NCBI GenBank assembly: GCA_002803225.1 | Contig: NXFV01000643.1 | Coordinates: forward strand, 1 to 39,901 | Reading direction: 5' to 3' | Length of the DNA stretch: 39,901 nt | DNA from: Gamarada debralockiae | Lineage: Eukaryota; Ascomycota; Leotiomycetes; Helotiales; Hyphodiscaceae | Part shown: positions 31,233-39,701 of the stretch, piece after piece | Numbering within the stretch: position 1 is the stretch's first letter | How the letters are laid out: each line of letters starts with the position of its first letter | Translations under genes and position numbers: made by a program | The notes under the pieces: generated by a model | Database searches by the model: none | What the model saw: only the letters and a program-made list of their open reading frames with translations | Told to the model about the DNA's origin: nothing

Positions 31233-31984
31233 ATGGACTCCATTGATGGGTTGTTCACAGCCAAGGTAAGTACACTATCCTCCTATCTGGTACGCAAGCT
31301 AACGCGATGCAGATCATTCAGTTCTGGATGGAGTAAGCGCTCCTCTCCGCGTCCTTCCTCACGCGTCCTAACAATCCCAGATATCTCCAACGTAGCGAGC
31401 TCTCCAAATATCCGCTCTCCCGCATCACTCTCCTCCGCCCACACGAAGCAGAAAGACTTATCCGGCCCATAATCAGACTCTCCCCTTCATCCCGGCACGA
31501 TCTAGGCGTCTCAAACATTTCCAATGACACAACTCACGTATTCGTACCTATCCTCAATAACGCACAATCCAGCCCTTCCTCCCACTCGCCATACTGGTCG
31601 CTCCTTCTAGTCTCACTCGTGGATAGCTGGGCCTACCATTACGACTTCAACGGCAGTGAAAACCACTCCGAAGCTTTATGCGCGACGCAGAATCTGGGTG
31701 AGGCTTTGGGATGTACTCTCGAGTTTCGGGTATTGAAGGATTGTCCGAGGTGTGAGGTTGATGGGAGTGAAAGTGGAGTTTATACGGTTATTGCGACGAG
31801 GTATTTGTTGGTGCAGAAGCTTTTGACTGTGAATAGGGATCAGAGGATTAATGTGGATATGAAGGGGAAGATTATTGATGGGCCTGGCGGGAGGAAGGAG
31901 ATTAGGAAGTTGATCGAGGTGAAGAAGAGGGTGAATCAGATGAGGTGGGGCGGGGTGATGGTGATTCAGAGACAAGTCTATTGA
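31233..31984 (+). CDS. SENP8/Ulp1-like protease homologue lacking catalytic His and Cys
   Basis: Exons 31233-31265, 31313-31332 and 31381-31984 give 218 residues with in-frame GTAAGT and GTAAGC introns. The order of blocks follows SENP8/NEDP1-type C48 peptidases, which cleave NEDD8 or SUMO: IIQFWMEYLQRS near the start, THVFVPILNN, then PYWSLLLV, AYHYDF, and DGSESGVYTVIATRYLL. In active enzymes the third block begins HWSLL; here the histidine is tyrosine. The catalytic DCG of the last block is ESG, so the cysteine is lost too, while the aspartate of HYD is kept. This is either a pseudoenzyme or a decaying gene. No stop is present. A further 5' exon may exist. Confidence 0.65.
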
Positions 31985-32265
31985 GGTATGATTCTATTAG
32001 GAACCAACTATTTAGGAACAGCTTTACCTAGACTCTCGCAGCTTCCAAGGTTTCCAGATCCTTGCGATAATCATCAATCCAAACCAATTGGTCCATGCTA
32101 TCTGGATTCTCCTTTTCTCCACGCGCGCCGTCCTCATCACCAATACTCCGAAGCCCCATCCGCATTCCCAATGAAGTTCTCTGTCCCTCATCAGCATTTT
32201 CCCCGCCACTAAACCCCAGACCTCTTTCCCCTCAACAATACTTACCGACATTAAACGTACTCCAA
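31985..32265. other. Convergent intergenic spacer
   Basis: Short spacer between the SENP8-like gene and the minus-strand secreted-protein ORF. Plus-strand frames here are Pro/Ser-rich and unsupported. Confidence 0.3.
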
Positions 32266-32724
32266 TCAAACCCCACCAACTACCCTGTCAGCACCAAGAC
32301 CCAAAATTCGGGGGCTTCCAATTGCAACCCCAGCAACTCTCTTGGAAATTGAGCCCATGCTACTCCATCCCCTCGTCAGCTCAAGCCCACACTCATTTAA
32401 CACTATTCTAATAAACTGGATAAAAAATTTTGGGGGGGGGAAGAAGGGAAGAGGGAAGGAAAGTACAGGAGGACTTGGGGGATTTATAATAAGCTTCCTT
32501 TCATTCCCAATACAAGCTTGAAGGGAAATGTAAGCCCAAGCCCACTGGTTCGCGTCGTTGGGACACTCGGCGTAGAGATCTACGCCGTCGGAGTCGAGGT
32601 AGGATCTTCCTGTGCAGGACCTGAGGAAGCCTGAGATTGCTAGTGCTGAGGGTATCAGGGTGAGAGGGAGGAGGAGGGAGGGAGTCGAAGTGCACAAACC
32701 GGCTGAGCTCAATCTACCCATCAT
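32266..32724 (-). CDS. Small secreted protein, cyanovirin-N-like fragment
   Basis: A 152-codon frame. The start has a signal peptide (roughly MMGRLSSAGLC.. to LIPSALA, residues 1-29). The next ~45 residues carry Cys spaced as in cyanovirin-N homology (CVNH) domains: GFLRSCTG, VDLYAECPND, QWAWAYISLQACIGNE. After that the frame becomes Pro-rich and runs over a run of nine G on the plus strand (32432-32440), then into sequence with no resemblance to CVNH. Either an intron follows the CIGN motif, or only the first half of the domain survives. CVNH proteins bind mannose-rich glycans; function here is unproven. Confidence 0.4.
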   Translation of the reverse strand: MMGRLSSAGLCTSTPSLLLPLTLIPSALAISGFLRSCTGRSYLDSDGVDLYAECPNDANQWAWAYISLQACIGNERKLIINPPSPPVLSFPLPFFPPPKFFIQFIRIVLNECGLELTRGWSSMGSISKRVAGVAIGSPRILGLGADRVVGGV

Positions 32725-33385
32725 TTTCTTGGGTATCTCTTCTCCTGGAAACCTGCCGCCTTTAGTCTTGATCTATTACCTGTCCTTTCTATCTGAGCTA
32801 TGTTCTGGCGCCATATACACGGACTCGAAGGTTCCTAACTATAGTCAGACAGCGACGAGACGCCTAAGTCCTCGTTCGAGTAAATAGGGGAAGGCTATTG
32901 AAGGCGGGTTTAAAAAAGGCAAGAGAGTACATGCCAAATTTAAAGGATTTTGCTTTTTGGGTTACAGTAGAACCTCTCTATAAGCATACGCTCGGGACCA
33001 CGGATTGCATGCTTATAAGTCAGGTTATGCTTATACCCAGGGGAATATAACACACTAAATTTTGCTTGGGACCGAGGGTCGCCCACCAATGGCTCTCGTT
33101 GGCTTCTAATCTGTGTATCGAAGCCGCCCTAGAAAAATGCCAAGGAAGTCTCCAGGAGCAACAGCAACTAATGGAGCAACAGCAAGGAGTTAGTTGAGGC
33201 AGTCTTATTGCTGAGAGTCTTTTGTCTAATGTACCCTCGTAAGGCACTATACTAATAAAGACAGACTTATTACGGTCAAGTTGACCTTTGATAGCGTAGC
33301 GGAGAACATAGATGTTTGATTTTGTTGAAGTAGATTTCAGGTTGTGATTAGCCAAGAAATCCTCATGTTCTGTTGAGTCTTAGTC
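32725..33385. other. Intergenic with a transposon end
   Basis: Contains the pogo-like terminal sequence listed separately. The minus frame at 33020-33355 is in phase with the ORF ending at 33386 and separated from it by two stops, so it may be the lost 3' part of that gene. A glutamine/lysine-rich plus-strand frame at 33110-33200 has no further support. Confidence 0.35.
32965..33035 (+). mobile_element. Pogo/Tigger-like terminal sequence (single end)
   Basis: CAGTAGAACCTCTCTATAAG follows a TA dinucleotide at 32963-32964. CAGTAGAACCTC is the usual start of pogo/Tigger-type (Tc1/mariner superfamily) elements. Inside lies an inverted pair ATAAGCAT / ATGCTTAT. No matching opposite end was seen, so the element is truncated. 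Confidence 0.5.
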
Positions 33386-33799
33386 CTAGACGCTGAGATG
33401 GTCTCCCCAGCACATATTTTGTGGTGCGTGAAGTCTGTTGCAAATCCACGGCTCTTCGATGTCACTCTTCCTGGAAAAGTCGTTCCCTTCTTCAGCAATG
33501 ACCCTCAAACGGAGCTGTCGAAGAGGGAAGTCATAGACTTTATTCCAGGATAGTAATATATCGAGTTCTTTGGGATGTTGAAAGAAATAAGTCTTGAACT
33601 CACTGGTACGCCCAAGAAGAAAGGCCGTTGTTCCTTTATCCCTTAAATCAGACAGAAGCTTCAAATAGGCCGTCCATTTGAAGATGTTGTTCTTGCTTTG
33701 GCCGTATCCCATAGCGACTATGAGTTTCTTTGCTGCCAGTTTCTCTTGCGGAGTAATCTCAGATTTCGGACCTGACGATTCAGGGAATGGACCAATCAT
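33386..33799 (-). CDS. Hypothetical protein, possibly 3'-truncated
   Basis: A 137-residue frame beginning MIGPFPESSGPKSEITPQEK. It has aromatic and charged alpha-helical blocks (KLIVAMGYGQSKNNIFKW, then YLKLLSDLRDKG and TSEFKTYFFQHPKELD) and ends WGDHLSV*. I do not recognise a named family. The frame stays readable beyond the stop, after two stop codons, as HEDFLANHNL, which suggests that the original protein was longer. It starts only 42 bases after the end of the next gene upstream on the same strand. Confidence 0.45.
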   Translation of the reverse strand: MIGPFPESSGPKSEITPQEKLAAKKLIVAMGYGQSKNNIFKWTAYLKLLSDLRDKGTTAFLLGRTSEFKTYFFQHPKELDILLSWNKVYDFPLRQLRLRVIAEEGNDFSRKSDIEEPWICNRLHAPQNMCWGDHLSV

Positions 33800-33841
33800 C
33801 TTCGCTCGTTGTTAAATCATAGGCCAGTAGTACGTCTCTTT

Positions 33842-34843
33842 CTATAAGCGTCGGAGTCGGGTCTTTGTATCCTTAGCGTTCTCTTTCTCAATATGCTTTA
33901 TTGCATTCTCGTAATCCCTCTTCTCGCTGAACTCGCCTATAAGCTCTGCTAGCTCGGATAAAAGGTCTTGCAATTCTATCCCCAACAATTCTCTCACGTC
34001 AAGACATGCGATGGCATGCTTCAAGCGCTCTGACTTGGCTCGGTCTTCGCGGGCCGTGTTCATCTGACATCGATCCTCGATACGTTTCAAACTGTTCTGC
34101 TCAACTTCTCGAAGTCTTTCTTGCGCAACGTTTAACGCAGGCTTCGCAATCAGGCGATTACATTTCGCCCAATTCTCTGTAACACTCGTCATGATCTTCA
34201 CAAAGATTGTGTGCTCACTTTTTGTAAGGATATCGTCCAAAACCCCTGGAACAGAAGAACTAGGACTGCGGCTATCGTCATATACATTCTCAAGAGCCAC
34301 TAAAACGTGCTCCAACAACTGAGCTGTGTCATCAAGGGCCAATCGCCTTGCGAAAGGAGTATGTGTGACGAGATCTGGCAAGTCAACGTCGGTACCATTA
34401 GTCCCGAAAGACGGGCAGCTTGTCGAAGCTCTGCAGGAAGATACTGACTCAGGTGAACCCGTACTGGAGCTTGGAATCTCGAAACCAGCTATGGCTTGGT
34501 TAGGATCAAGAATGCCTAGGGCATTTGGGTCAGCACTTGAGGCCTCAGGAGTATAGGACTGAACCGAAGGTACAAGAGGAGAATCTCGACAGGCAGTATC
34601 GGCTGTAGATGTTGGCAATTCGTCAGGTGCGACTGCACCGTCCAATGGCCTTGAAACGGTAGCCGATTTCGGAAAATACTCATCCAAAATAGCCATTCCA
34701 GCGGTATGAGTTATTGTAGGTAGGTCGCTTTCCAGTGCTCCACCAACAGTTGTTTCACCACCTTCTATTGGACTGACAAGGGCAGATCTTGCCATGTTTT
34801 CGCCAGTGCCTTCTCGACGTGTGGCCTCTCTCAAAGACTCCAT
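33842..34843 (-). CDS. Hypothetical Ser/Pro-rich protein with coiled-coil C-terminus
   Basis: An intronless 333-residue frame from ATG 34843. The first ~170 residues are Ser/Pro/Thr-rich and look disordered. From about residue 175 the sequence is helical (LALDDTAQLLEHVLVALENVY), with a likely coiled coil to the end (LREVEQNSLKRIEDRC, LLSELAELIGEFSEKRDYE) and a basic tail TKTRLRRL. No catalytic motif was seen. A possible scaffolding or chromatin-associated role is only a guess. Together with 33386-33799 it may be one gene that lost its intron borders. Confidence 0.5.
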   Translation of the reverse strand: MESLREATRREGTGENMARSALVSPIEGGETTVGGALESDLPTITHTAGMAILDEYFPKSATVSRPLDGAVAPDELPTSTADTACRDSPLVPSVQSYTPEASSADPNALGILDPNQAIAGFEIPSSSTGSPESVSSCRASTSCPSFGTNGTDVDLPDLVTHTPFARRLALDDTAQLLEHVLVALENVYDDSRSPSSSVPGVLDDILTKSEHTIFVKIMTSVTENWAKCNRLIAKPALNVAQERLREVEQNSLKRIEDRCQMNTAREDRAKSERLKHAIACLDVRELLGIELQDLLSELAELIGEFSEKRDYENAIKHIEKENAKDTKTRLRRL

Positions 34844-34860
34844 TGTATCAGGTTTGATGA

Positions 34861-35255
34861 TACAGTAGAAGGCGAATTGAGTGTCACTAAATTTTTAGTT
34901 AACTCTTTTAAGGACTGCGGGGTCAGCTTGTGGCTTGTGTAGCTTCGCAGAATCCCTTGTAACATGCAGGTACCGACGCAACCATACGAAGTACAGAAGC
35001 AGAATTGGCGCCATCACTCCTTCTTTCCTCTCTTTCCAACCTGCCAAAGTCAGCGTTTTTGTGTCAGCCACGACCATGCCGCCACAACTGGATGCTGCAG
35101 AGCATGATTTAATTGAAGCTTTACTAAAACAAGGGTTTAAGAACAAGCTAATAGCTCTAAGAGCCATATGCAGCGTGCGCTCTGTCCAAAGATTCCGTCG
35201 AACGAGACTACAGCTCGAAATGTCCACCCAACAATGCAACAATGTAGTAATGTAG
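34861..35255 (+). mobile_element. Tc1/mariner-like element fragment (possible TIR plus transposase HTH)
   Basis: TACAGTAGAAGGCGAATTGAG at 34861 resembles a Tc1/mariner end with TA target. From ATG 35079 the frame reads MPPQLDAAEHDLIEALLKQG, then KLIALRAICSVRSVQRFRR, a helix-turn-helix typical of the N-terminal DNA-binding domain of such transposases. The frame ends at 35255 before the catalytic DDE part. A longer in-frame start at 34935 is unlikely. The element is truncated on its right side; a second TIR was not found. Confidence 0.5.
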
Positions 35256-35820
35256 CACAACAAACCTTTTCTCCTCTTCACCGAGGTCAAAGTAAAGATA
35301 AGGTAAGTACTCCGTACCAGGGACGCAGCTATAGGGAAGCAGTTACAGCTACAACTAATAGCTACAGCTACCAGGGGGTGGGGTGGGTCTGCGCGGATGC
35401 TTGTGCTCTGAAACCTTGGATTTTTTGCGTAGATGGCTGAGGACGCTAAGCTAGATATAGAAGATAATCAAGATATACGGAGGTAGAGGCATGTTTACAA
35501 ATGTTTTTATCCTACTACTAGATAATTTTGCCCTTGACAATATAGTATTTATGTAGTAAACGACTTTCTGGCTATATACCTAACTATAAGAGAGCCCCTG
35601 TTACTAGTCCTCCTTGATATAGAAGTATCGAAAATGCAATGGCATGTATCAGTAGCAGATGCAGTTCTTTTATCACTGTGATACCAAGTCCTCGATGGGA
35701 CTTTTGAATGACAATTAAAAGTTTGATATTAATTAAACTGCTTGACTCGGCCCGAACGGACGACACATTCCCAAGTGCAATGAACTACCCTCGAGCCTTC
35801 CTTGAATCCCACCCTCACTC
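35256..35820. other. Gene-free region
   Basis: A short imperfect repeat of TACAGCTAC occurs at 35343-35370. The rest is AT-rich with no supported gene and leads to the 3' end of the dehydrogenase pseudogene. Confidence 0.4.
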
Positions 35821-36942
35821 CTAGGCAGCCAGGACAGTCTCTCCTTCTTTCAGTCGTGTATAGCGTACACTTTCTTTCCACACTAGCTCTCTCTTCTGGG
35901 CATCCCTCGACTCCTCGCTCGTCTCCAGCGGCTCATCACCATTGAAGTACAGATCCTTAGGGTACTGGCCTAGGACCTCATTTGAATCGAAAGCCGCCTG
36001 CAAGATATGTGATGCTGACTTCTGGGTTGGGCGCAAGGGCGGCTTTGACATCAGGAGCAATGTAAGAGGCAATACGATCTGGAATAGCAGCACGCGGATG
36101 AACCACGATGCGTGACGCTGTAGGCCAGTACTCATGGCGCCTGGGTCGACGCCCAAGATGCACACGTTCTTCAACTGAGGATCTGTGTTCATGCGGTGCT
36201 GGAGCTCGTGCATCATCATAGTCAAGCAGAGCTTGGCCGCACCGTAACGACGGAATCCGCTTCGCTAGGTCGTGTCCTCTTTCGCAGAACTCCATTTTCC
36301 CTTGGCAATTGCTTCAAAATTATCTTTGTCGCGGATCACGGGTTTGTATTTGTCGTCGATGAAAGCTTTGCTCGAGTCATTCCGCTTGTCATTAGGACTG
36401 AGTTGGGGAAAAGACGCCTGTCAGCTTATTCCTCAAAGCATCTGAGCGAGGCTAGGGAATGCTTACTCATGAGCCTGACTGCCAACTATCACGATTCTGC
36501 CGGCATCCTTGTCGATGCTCTTCAGCAAGAGTAGCGTCAAGAGCCAGTGTCCCACATAATTGGCGCTGAACGTGGTATCGAATCCATCCTTCGTCCAGGT
36601 CTATTTGCCGAAATCCTGGAATCCAGCATTGAGGACCAGAGCTCTTATCTGGGGGATCTTACCCTCTGAAACTCGCAGGTTGATGGCTTCAGCGGCTTTG
36701 CGGACATTATCGAGATCGGTTAGGTCTGTCGATATAGCTTCGTGAGGATGCTTTGAGCTAGTGGCGAGCACGGAATCGAGCGCAGGCGCATGCGCCGCAT
36801 CTCGGACAAGGTAGAGGCCATGGTATGCTGAGAACTCGGGCTTGAAAACAATCTCCTTTGTGATAGCACTTCCAAGACCGCCGTTGGCGCCCGTGACGAT
36901 GATGGTACCTTTGGCAGTAGTTGATTCCATCTTGTGCGGCAC
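35821..36942 (-). pseudogene. Short-chain dehydrogenase/reductase with two stop codons
   Basis: Exon 1 is 36942-36467, intron 36466-36398 (GTAAGC..CAG), exon 2 36397-35821, and the combined length keeps frame for 350 residues. The Rossmann motif TGANGGLG and downstream NAGFQDF are clear. The catalytic YxxxK is present as RRYGAAK. TAG at 36603-36601 falls between NAGFQDFGK and TWTKDGFDTTFSANYVGHW, where the family continues without a break. A second TAG at 36267-36265 lies just before RSGFRRYGAAK. The rest of the protein is complete up to its natural stop. Fungal relatives are NAD(P)-dependent ketoreductases of unknown substrate. Splicing around either stop would remove conserved sequence, so I call it dead. 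Confidence 0.78.
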
Positions 36943-37410
36943 GGGACCTCTGATGTCTAGGTATAGGTAGGGTAGTTGGTGGTTGCTAGTTGGTAGTTTT
37001 GGCGTTTGTTTGAAATAGAGTCGATCCAGACCGGGGAAGCATGACCTGGCTGAGCTCGATGAGGGAAAAATAGGGTAGTGTGTTCCACACTACACTGTAA
37101 TTGTGACACAAAGAACCACTGAAGTTTGGAACGATGCGTTGTTACTAATTTGCCCTGGTGGCACGGAGCGTATACGGCAGGTGCGGGGCGGCGGGGTAAA
37201 TAACATACAGTAACGGGGCGGGAAGGGAAGGGCCGATGCACGTTATGCATTGACTGTTGAACCTATACAGTACAGTGCCTAGAGAGTACTAACTAACTAA
37301 CTAACTAGTGTCACCTCAGAAAATCACGTCTCTCTCTCTCTCTCGCTTCACCGTTGGATTAGGCGCACTTCGGTGTCCATTCCTGGGTCCATGCTTAGTG
37401 TTTTACAGTA
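36943..37410. other. Upstream region of the dehydrogenase pseudogene with simple repeats
   Basis: Contains an (AACT)n-type tract at 37289-37306 and a (TC)n tract at 37329-37344. No gene is supported. Confidence 0.5.
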
Positions 37411-37549
37411 TACTTCGTCCCAGGGGTAACAAACAGCAGTGGAGCGCCCACTGGCAAAGTGTATTTCTTGTCTCGATTAGTCAGACAACCCAGAAGCGGC
37501 CTTGGTAAGTTGACTCCAAGTGCTGTTTGTTTACACCTGGGACGAAGTA
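37411..37549. mobile_element. MITE-like element with 34-bp terminal inverted repeats
   Basis: The left end TACTTCGTCCCAGGGGTAAC (37411 on) matches the reverse complement of the right end (CCTGGGACGAAGTA at 37536-37549). Similarity extends about 34 bases inward on both sides, through CAAACAGCA and TGGAG, with few mismatches. The 139-bp element has no coding capacity. TA lies at both outer edges, consistent with a Tc1/mariner-type target site. As DNA or RNA it would fold into a long hairpin. Confidence 0.72.
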
Positions 37550-37994
37550 GATGCAAAGTGCCCTGGCGCCTCTCCAATAGTAACACATAACGGTGCAGTA
37601 TAAGAACATATGATAAACCACTAGTAAGCCAATGCTAGTAGATCAATTCCTGCTTTGGGAGGTGTCAGCAAAATATCTGGGTCTTCAGACCCCTTCTTCG
37701 AAAATTCCCCCTGCATCCAATTGGACTGTGCCGCTGGGAAACTTTTCTAATTGCCCTGCACAGCCTAGGTATTCCAAAAACAGAAAAATTAGACGGCCCC
37801 ACCACGAAAATTGATTGCTACCACTGTACAAGTAAGTGCTACGAAGAAAAGCGATGCGAGGCTGCAAAGTCAGTCGCATTGATGATGACTAGGCGAATAT
37901 CGCCGTCCACCACAGTGCTCCAAGCTGAATTAATGTGCACAAAGATAATTTTAGTTGCTCCCAGGCACAGGCACACTTGCTAGCTACGCTACTA
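37550..37994. other. 3' flank of the FAD oxidoreductase
   Basis: No supported gene or repeat was found in this stretch. Confidence 0.4.
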
Positions 37995-39701
37995 CTAGAT
38001 GTCTAGCTTGAACCCACCAGCACGTCCGCTTTGGAACAGGCCAGTCGGGTCATACTTGTGGCTCGCCTCGCGCATGAGCTTCAGGTTTTCTTCGCCGCAG
38101 CCTTCATATGGCCGCTGCCACTCCATGCAGTAATTAATGAAGCGGTACTGGTGACCCGCCTTCCTCGCTTCTGCGGCCGCCTCTATCCGTTCTATGCTGC
38201 GGCGGATAGTCGATCGAACGAACTCGTCGTCTTCGGCTTTAGTCCATGTGACAGAATAACTGATGATGATCAATGGCTTAGTACAGTTTTCAAGGCCAAG
38301 GATATTTGGGTCTCCCTTGTTCATCCATCCTGGCAAGATTGCCTGGAAGGTAAACGGAAATACAAGTCCATTCACGCGGCGTAGTTCAGTCGTAGTCTCA
38401 CAGAAAATAGTGTAAGCATTCTTTATAGTTTCGAGATCATTGCAGATAGTCGTCGTGCCCTGTACGTGACGGGTTCCAGCTGGTGCAGTACCACCAAATC
38501 TTTCGACAACGCTGGTGTTGGTCTCCACTCGGTTTTTATGGATGCCCCGCAGTGATTTGAAGCCCGTTGCATCCCAGTGAGCCGGCCACTTCTTGTCCTC
38601 TGGGACCTTGGTATACAAGATTGAAAGCGCGAGGATCTGAAAACCAAGTTTCTGAACATAGACAAAACTGAGGATCGGACCAGCAGCGTCCTCATCAAAT
38701 GCGCCGGGCTTGCCAGAGCTCGTGTGAGTAAGGTAGTCATGATAGGCTTTCAGTGACTTTGCATACTGGAAAGCTGCCAGTGTCACTATTCCTGAAGTCC
38801 ACAAAGGCGCATAAGGGAAGCTGCGGAGTGTGAAACGAGTCACAATGCCAAAGTTGTTCCCGCCTCCCTTCAACACCCTCCATAAGTCAGGGTTTTCTGA
38901 GGCAGAAGCTGTGACAACTTTGCCGTCGGCGAGCACAACCTCATAGCTCACGCCGTTGGAGCAGACGAAGCCATATTTGGGAGAGTAGAACGATATGCCT
39001 CCTTTATTCCAGATGATTAGCATTTGTTGACTTATGTGAAAAATTGTCCGTAGAATTGATATCGAACCTGAAGAAATCTTACCTTGCAAGGTCAGCCCAC
39101 CTACACCAACAGGTGCGTTTCTTCCTCCCATCACAATCAATCCTTTCTCATCTAGAGTTTTGTAAACGTCGATCCACTTGGAACCTGTTCCAAGAGTCAC
39201 AGTAGATCCATCAGGAGCGGGCATAATGTCAGAAAACAAACTGAGGTCAACCACAGCGCCATCCTTCACGGTTGACGCCCCAAGACCCGGATTGACGCCA
39301 CCACTCCTGACCGAAAAAAAGCTCTCAACCTGTGACCCAGCCAGATTGCGTCTCTCATGCTCCTTCTTCAGAATTGCAACAGTCTTGCTGAGCTCGTGCG
39401 TGTCGCGCGGGCGCACGACGCACGCGGGGATGATCTCGCGGTTCTGCTGGGCCCAGCTATAATCTACAGCCTTTTGGAAAGCCTCGACATCGCTCTGTAG
39501 GATGACGCAGCCGGAAACTGCCGCGAGGAGTTCCTGAATGTATTGAGGGAGCTGCTCAGGTGGTGTGTTTGCCAACGGGTGCGGCTTTGGTGGTGCAGGA
39601 GGCTGCTGCTCCTTCGCTCCCTTGTTACGGCGTAGTATGAGGACCGAGATCAATAGGACCGAGCCGGCTACTGCGTAAGAGTAGAATTTCTGCGAAGCCA
39701 T
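37995..39701 (-). CDS. Membrane-anchored FAD-linked oxidoreductase (berberine-bridge-enzyme-like)
   Basis: Exon 1 39701-39083 and exon 2 39001-37995 encode 541 residues. The intron 39082-39002 (GTAAGA..AAAG) is a multiple of three without stops, so an unspliced reading also stays open, but splicing restores the conserved LTLQGGISFYSPKYGFVC. The start at 39701 (MASQKFYSYAV) gives a single membrane span (AVAGSVLLISVLIL) and basic stop-transfer residues; an in-frame ATG exists at 39761. The FAD_binding_4 domain shows VRSGG, PVGVGGLTLQGG, YEVVLADG and LKGGGNNFGIVTRF. The BBE domain closes the protein (NYCMEWQRPYEG, then KYDPTGLFQ). These enzymes oxidise alcohols or cyclise metabolites using oxygen. 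The residue after RSGG, usually His for covalent FAD, is Val. Confidence 0.85.
   Translation of the reverse strand: MASQKFYSYAVAGSVLLISVLILRRNKGAKEQQPPAPPKPHPLANTPPEQLPQYIQELLAAVSGCVILQSDVEAFQKAVDYSWAQQNREIIPACVVRPRDTHELSKTVAILKKEHERRNLAGSQVESFFSVRSGGVNPGLGASTVKDGAVVDLSLFSDIMPAPDGSTVTLGTGSKWIDVYKTLDEKGLIVMGGRNAPVGVGGLTLQGKISSGSISILRTIFHISQQMLIIWNKGGISFYSPKYGFVCSNGVSYEVVLADGKVVTASASENPDLWRVLKGGGNNFGIVTRFTLRSFPYAPLWTSGIVTLAAFQYAKSLKAYHDYLTHTSSGKPGAFDEDAAGPILSFVYVQKLGFQILALSILYTKVPEDKKWPAHWDATGFKSLRGIHKNRVETNTSVVERFGGTAPAGTRHVQGTTTICNDLETIKNAYTIFCETTTELRRVNGLVFPFTFQAILPGWMNKGDPNILGLENCTKPLIIISYSVTWTKAEDDEFVRSTIRRSIERIEAAAEARKAGHQYRFINYCMEWQRPYEGCGEENLKLMREASHKYDPTGLFQSGRAGGFKLDI

Noticed and set aside
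33100..33200. Gln/Lys-rich plus-strand stretch as a transposase coiled coil
   Set aside because: Too short and low in complexity; orientation relative to the pogo-like end does not clearly fit.
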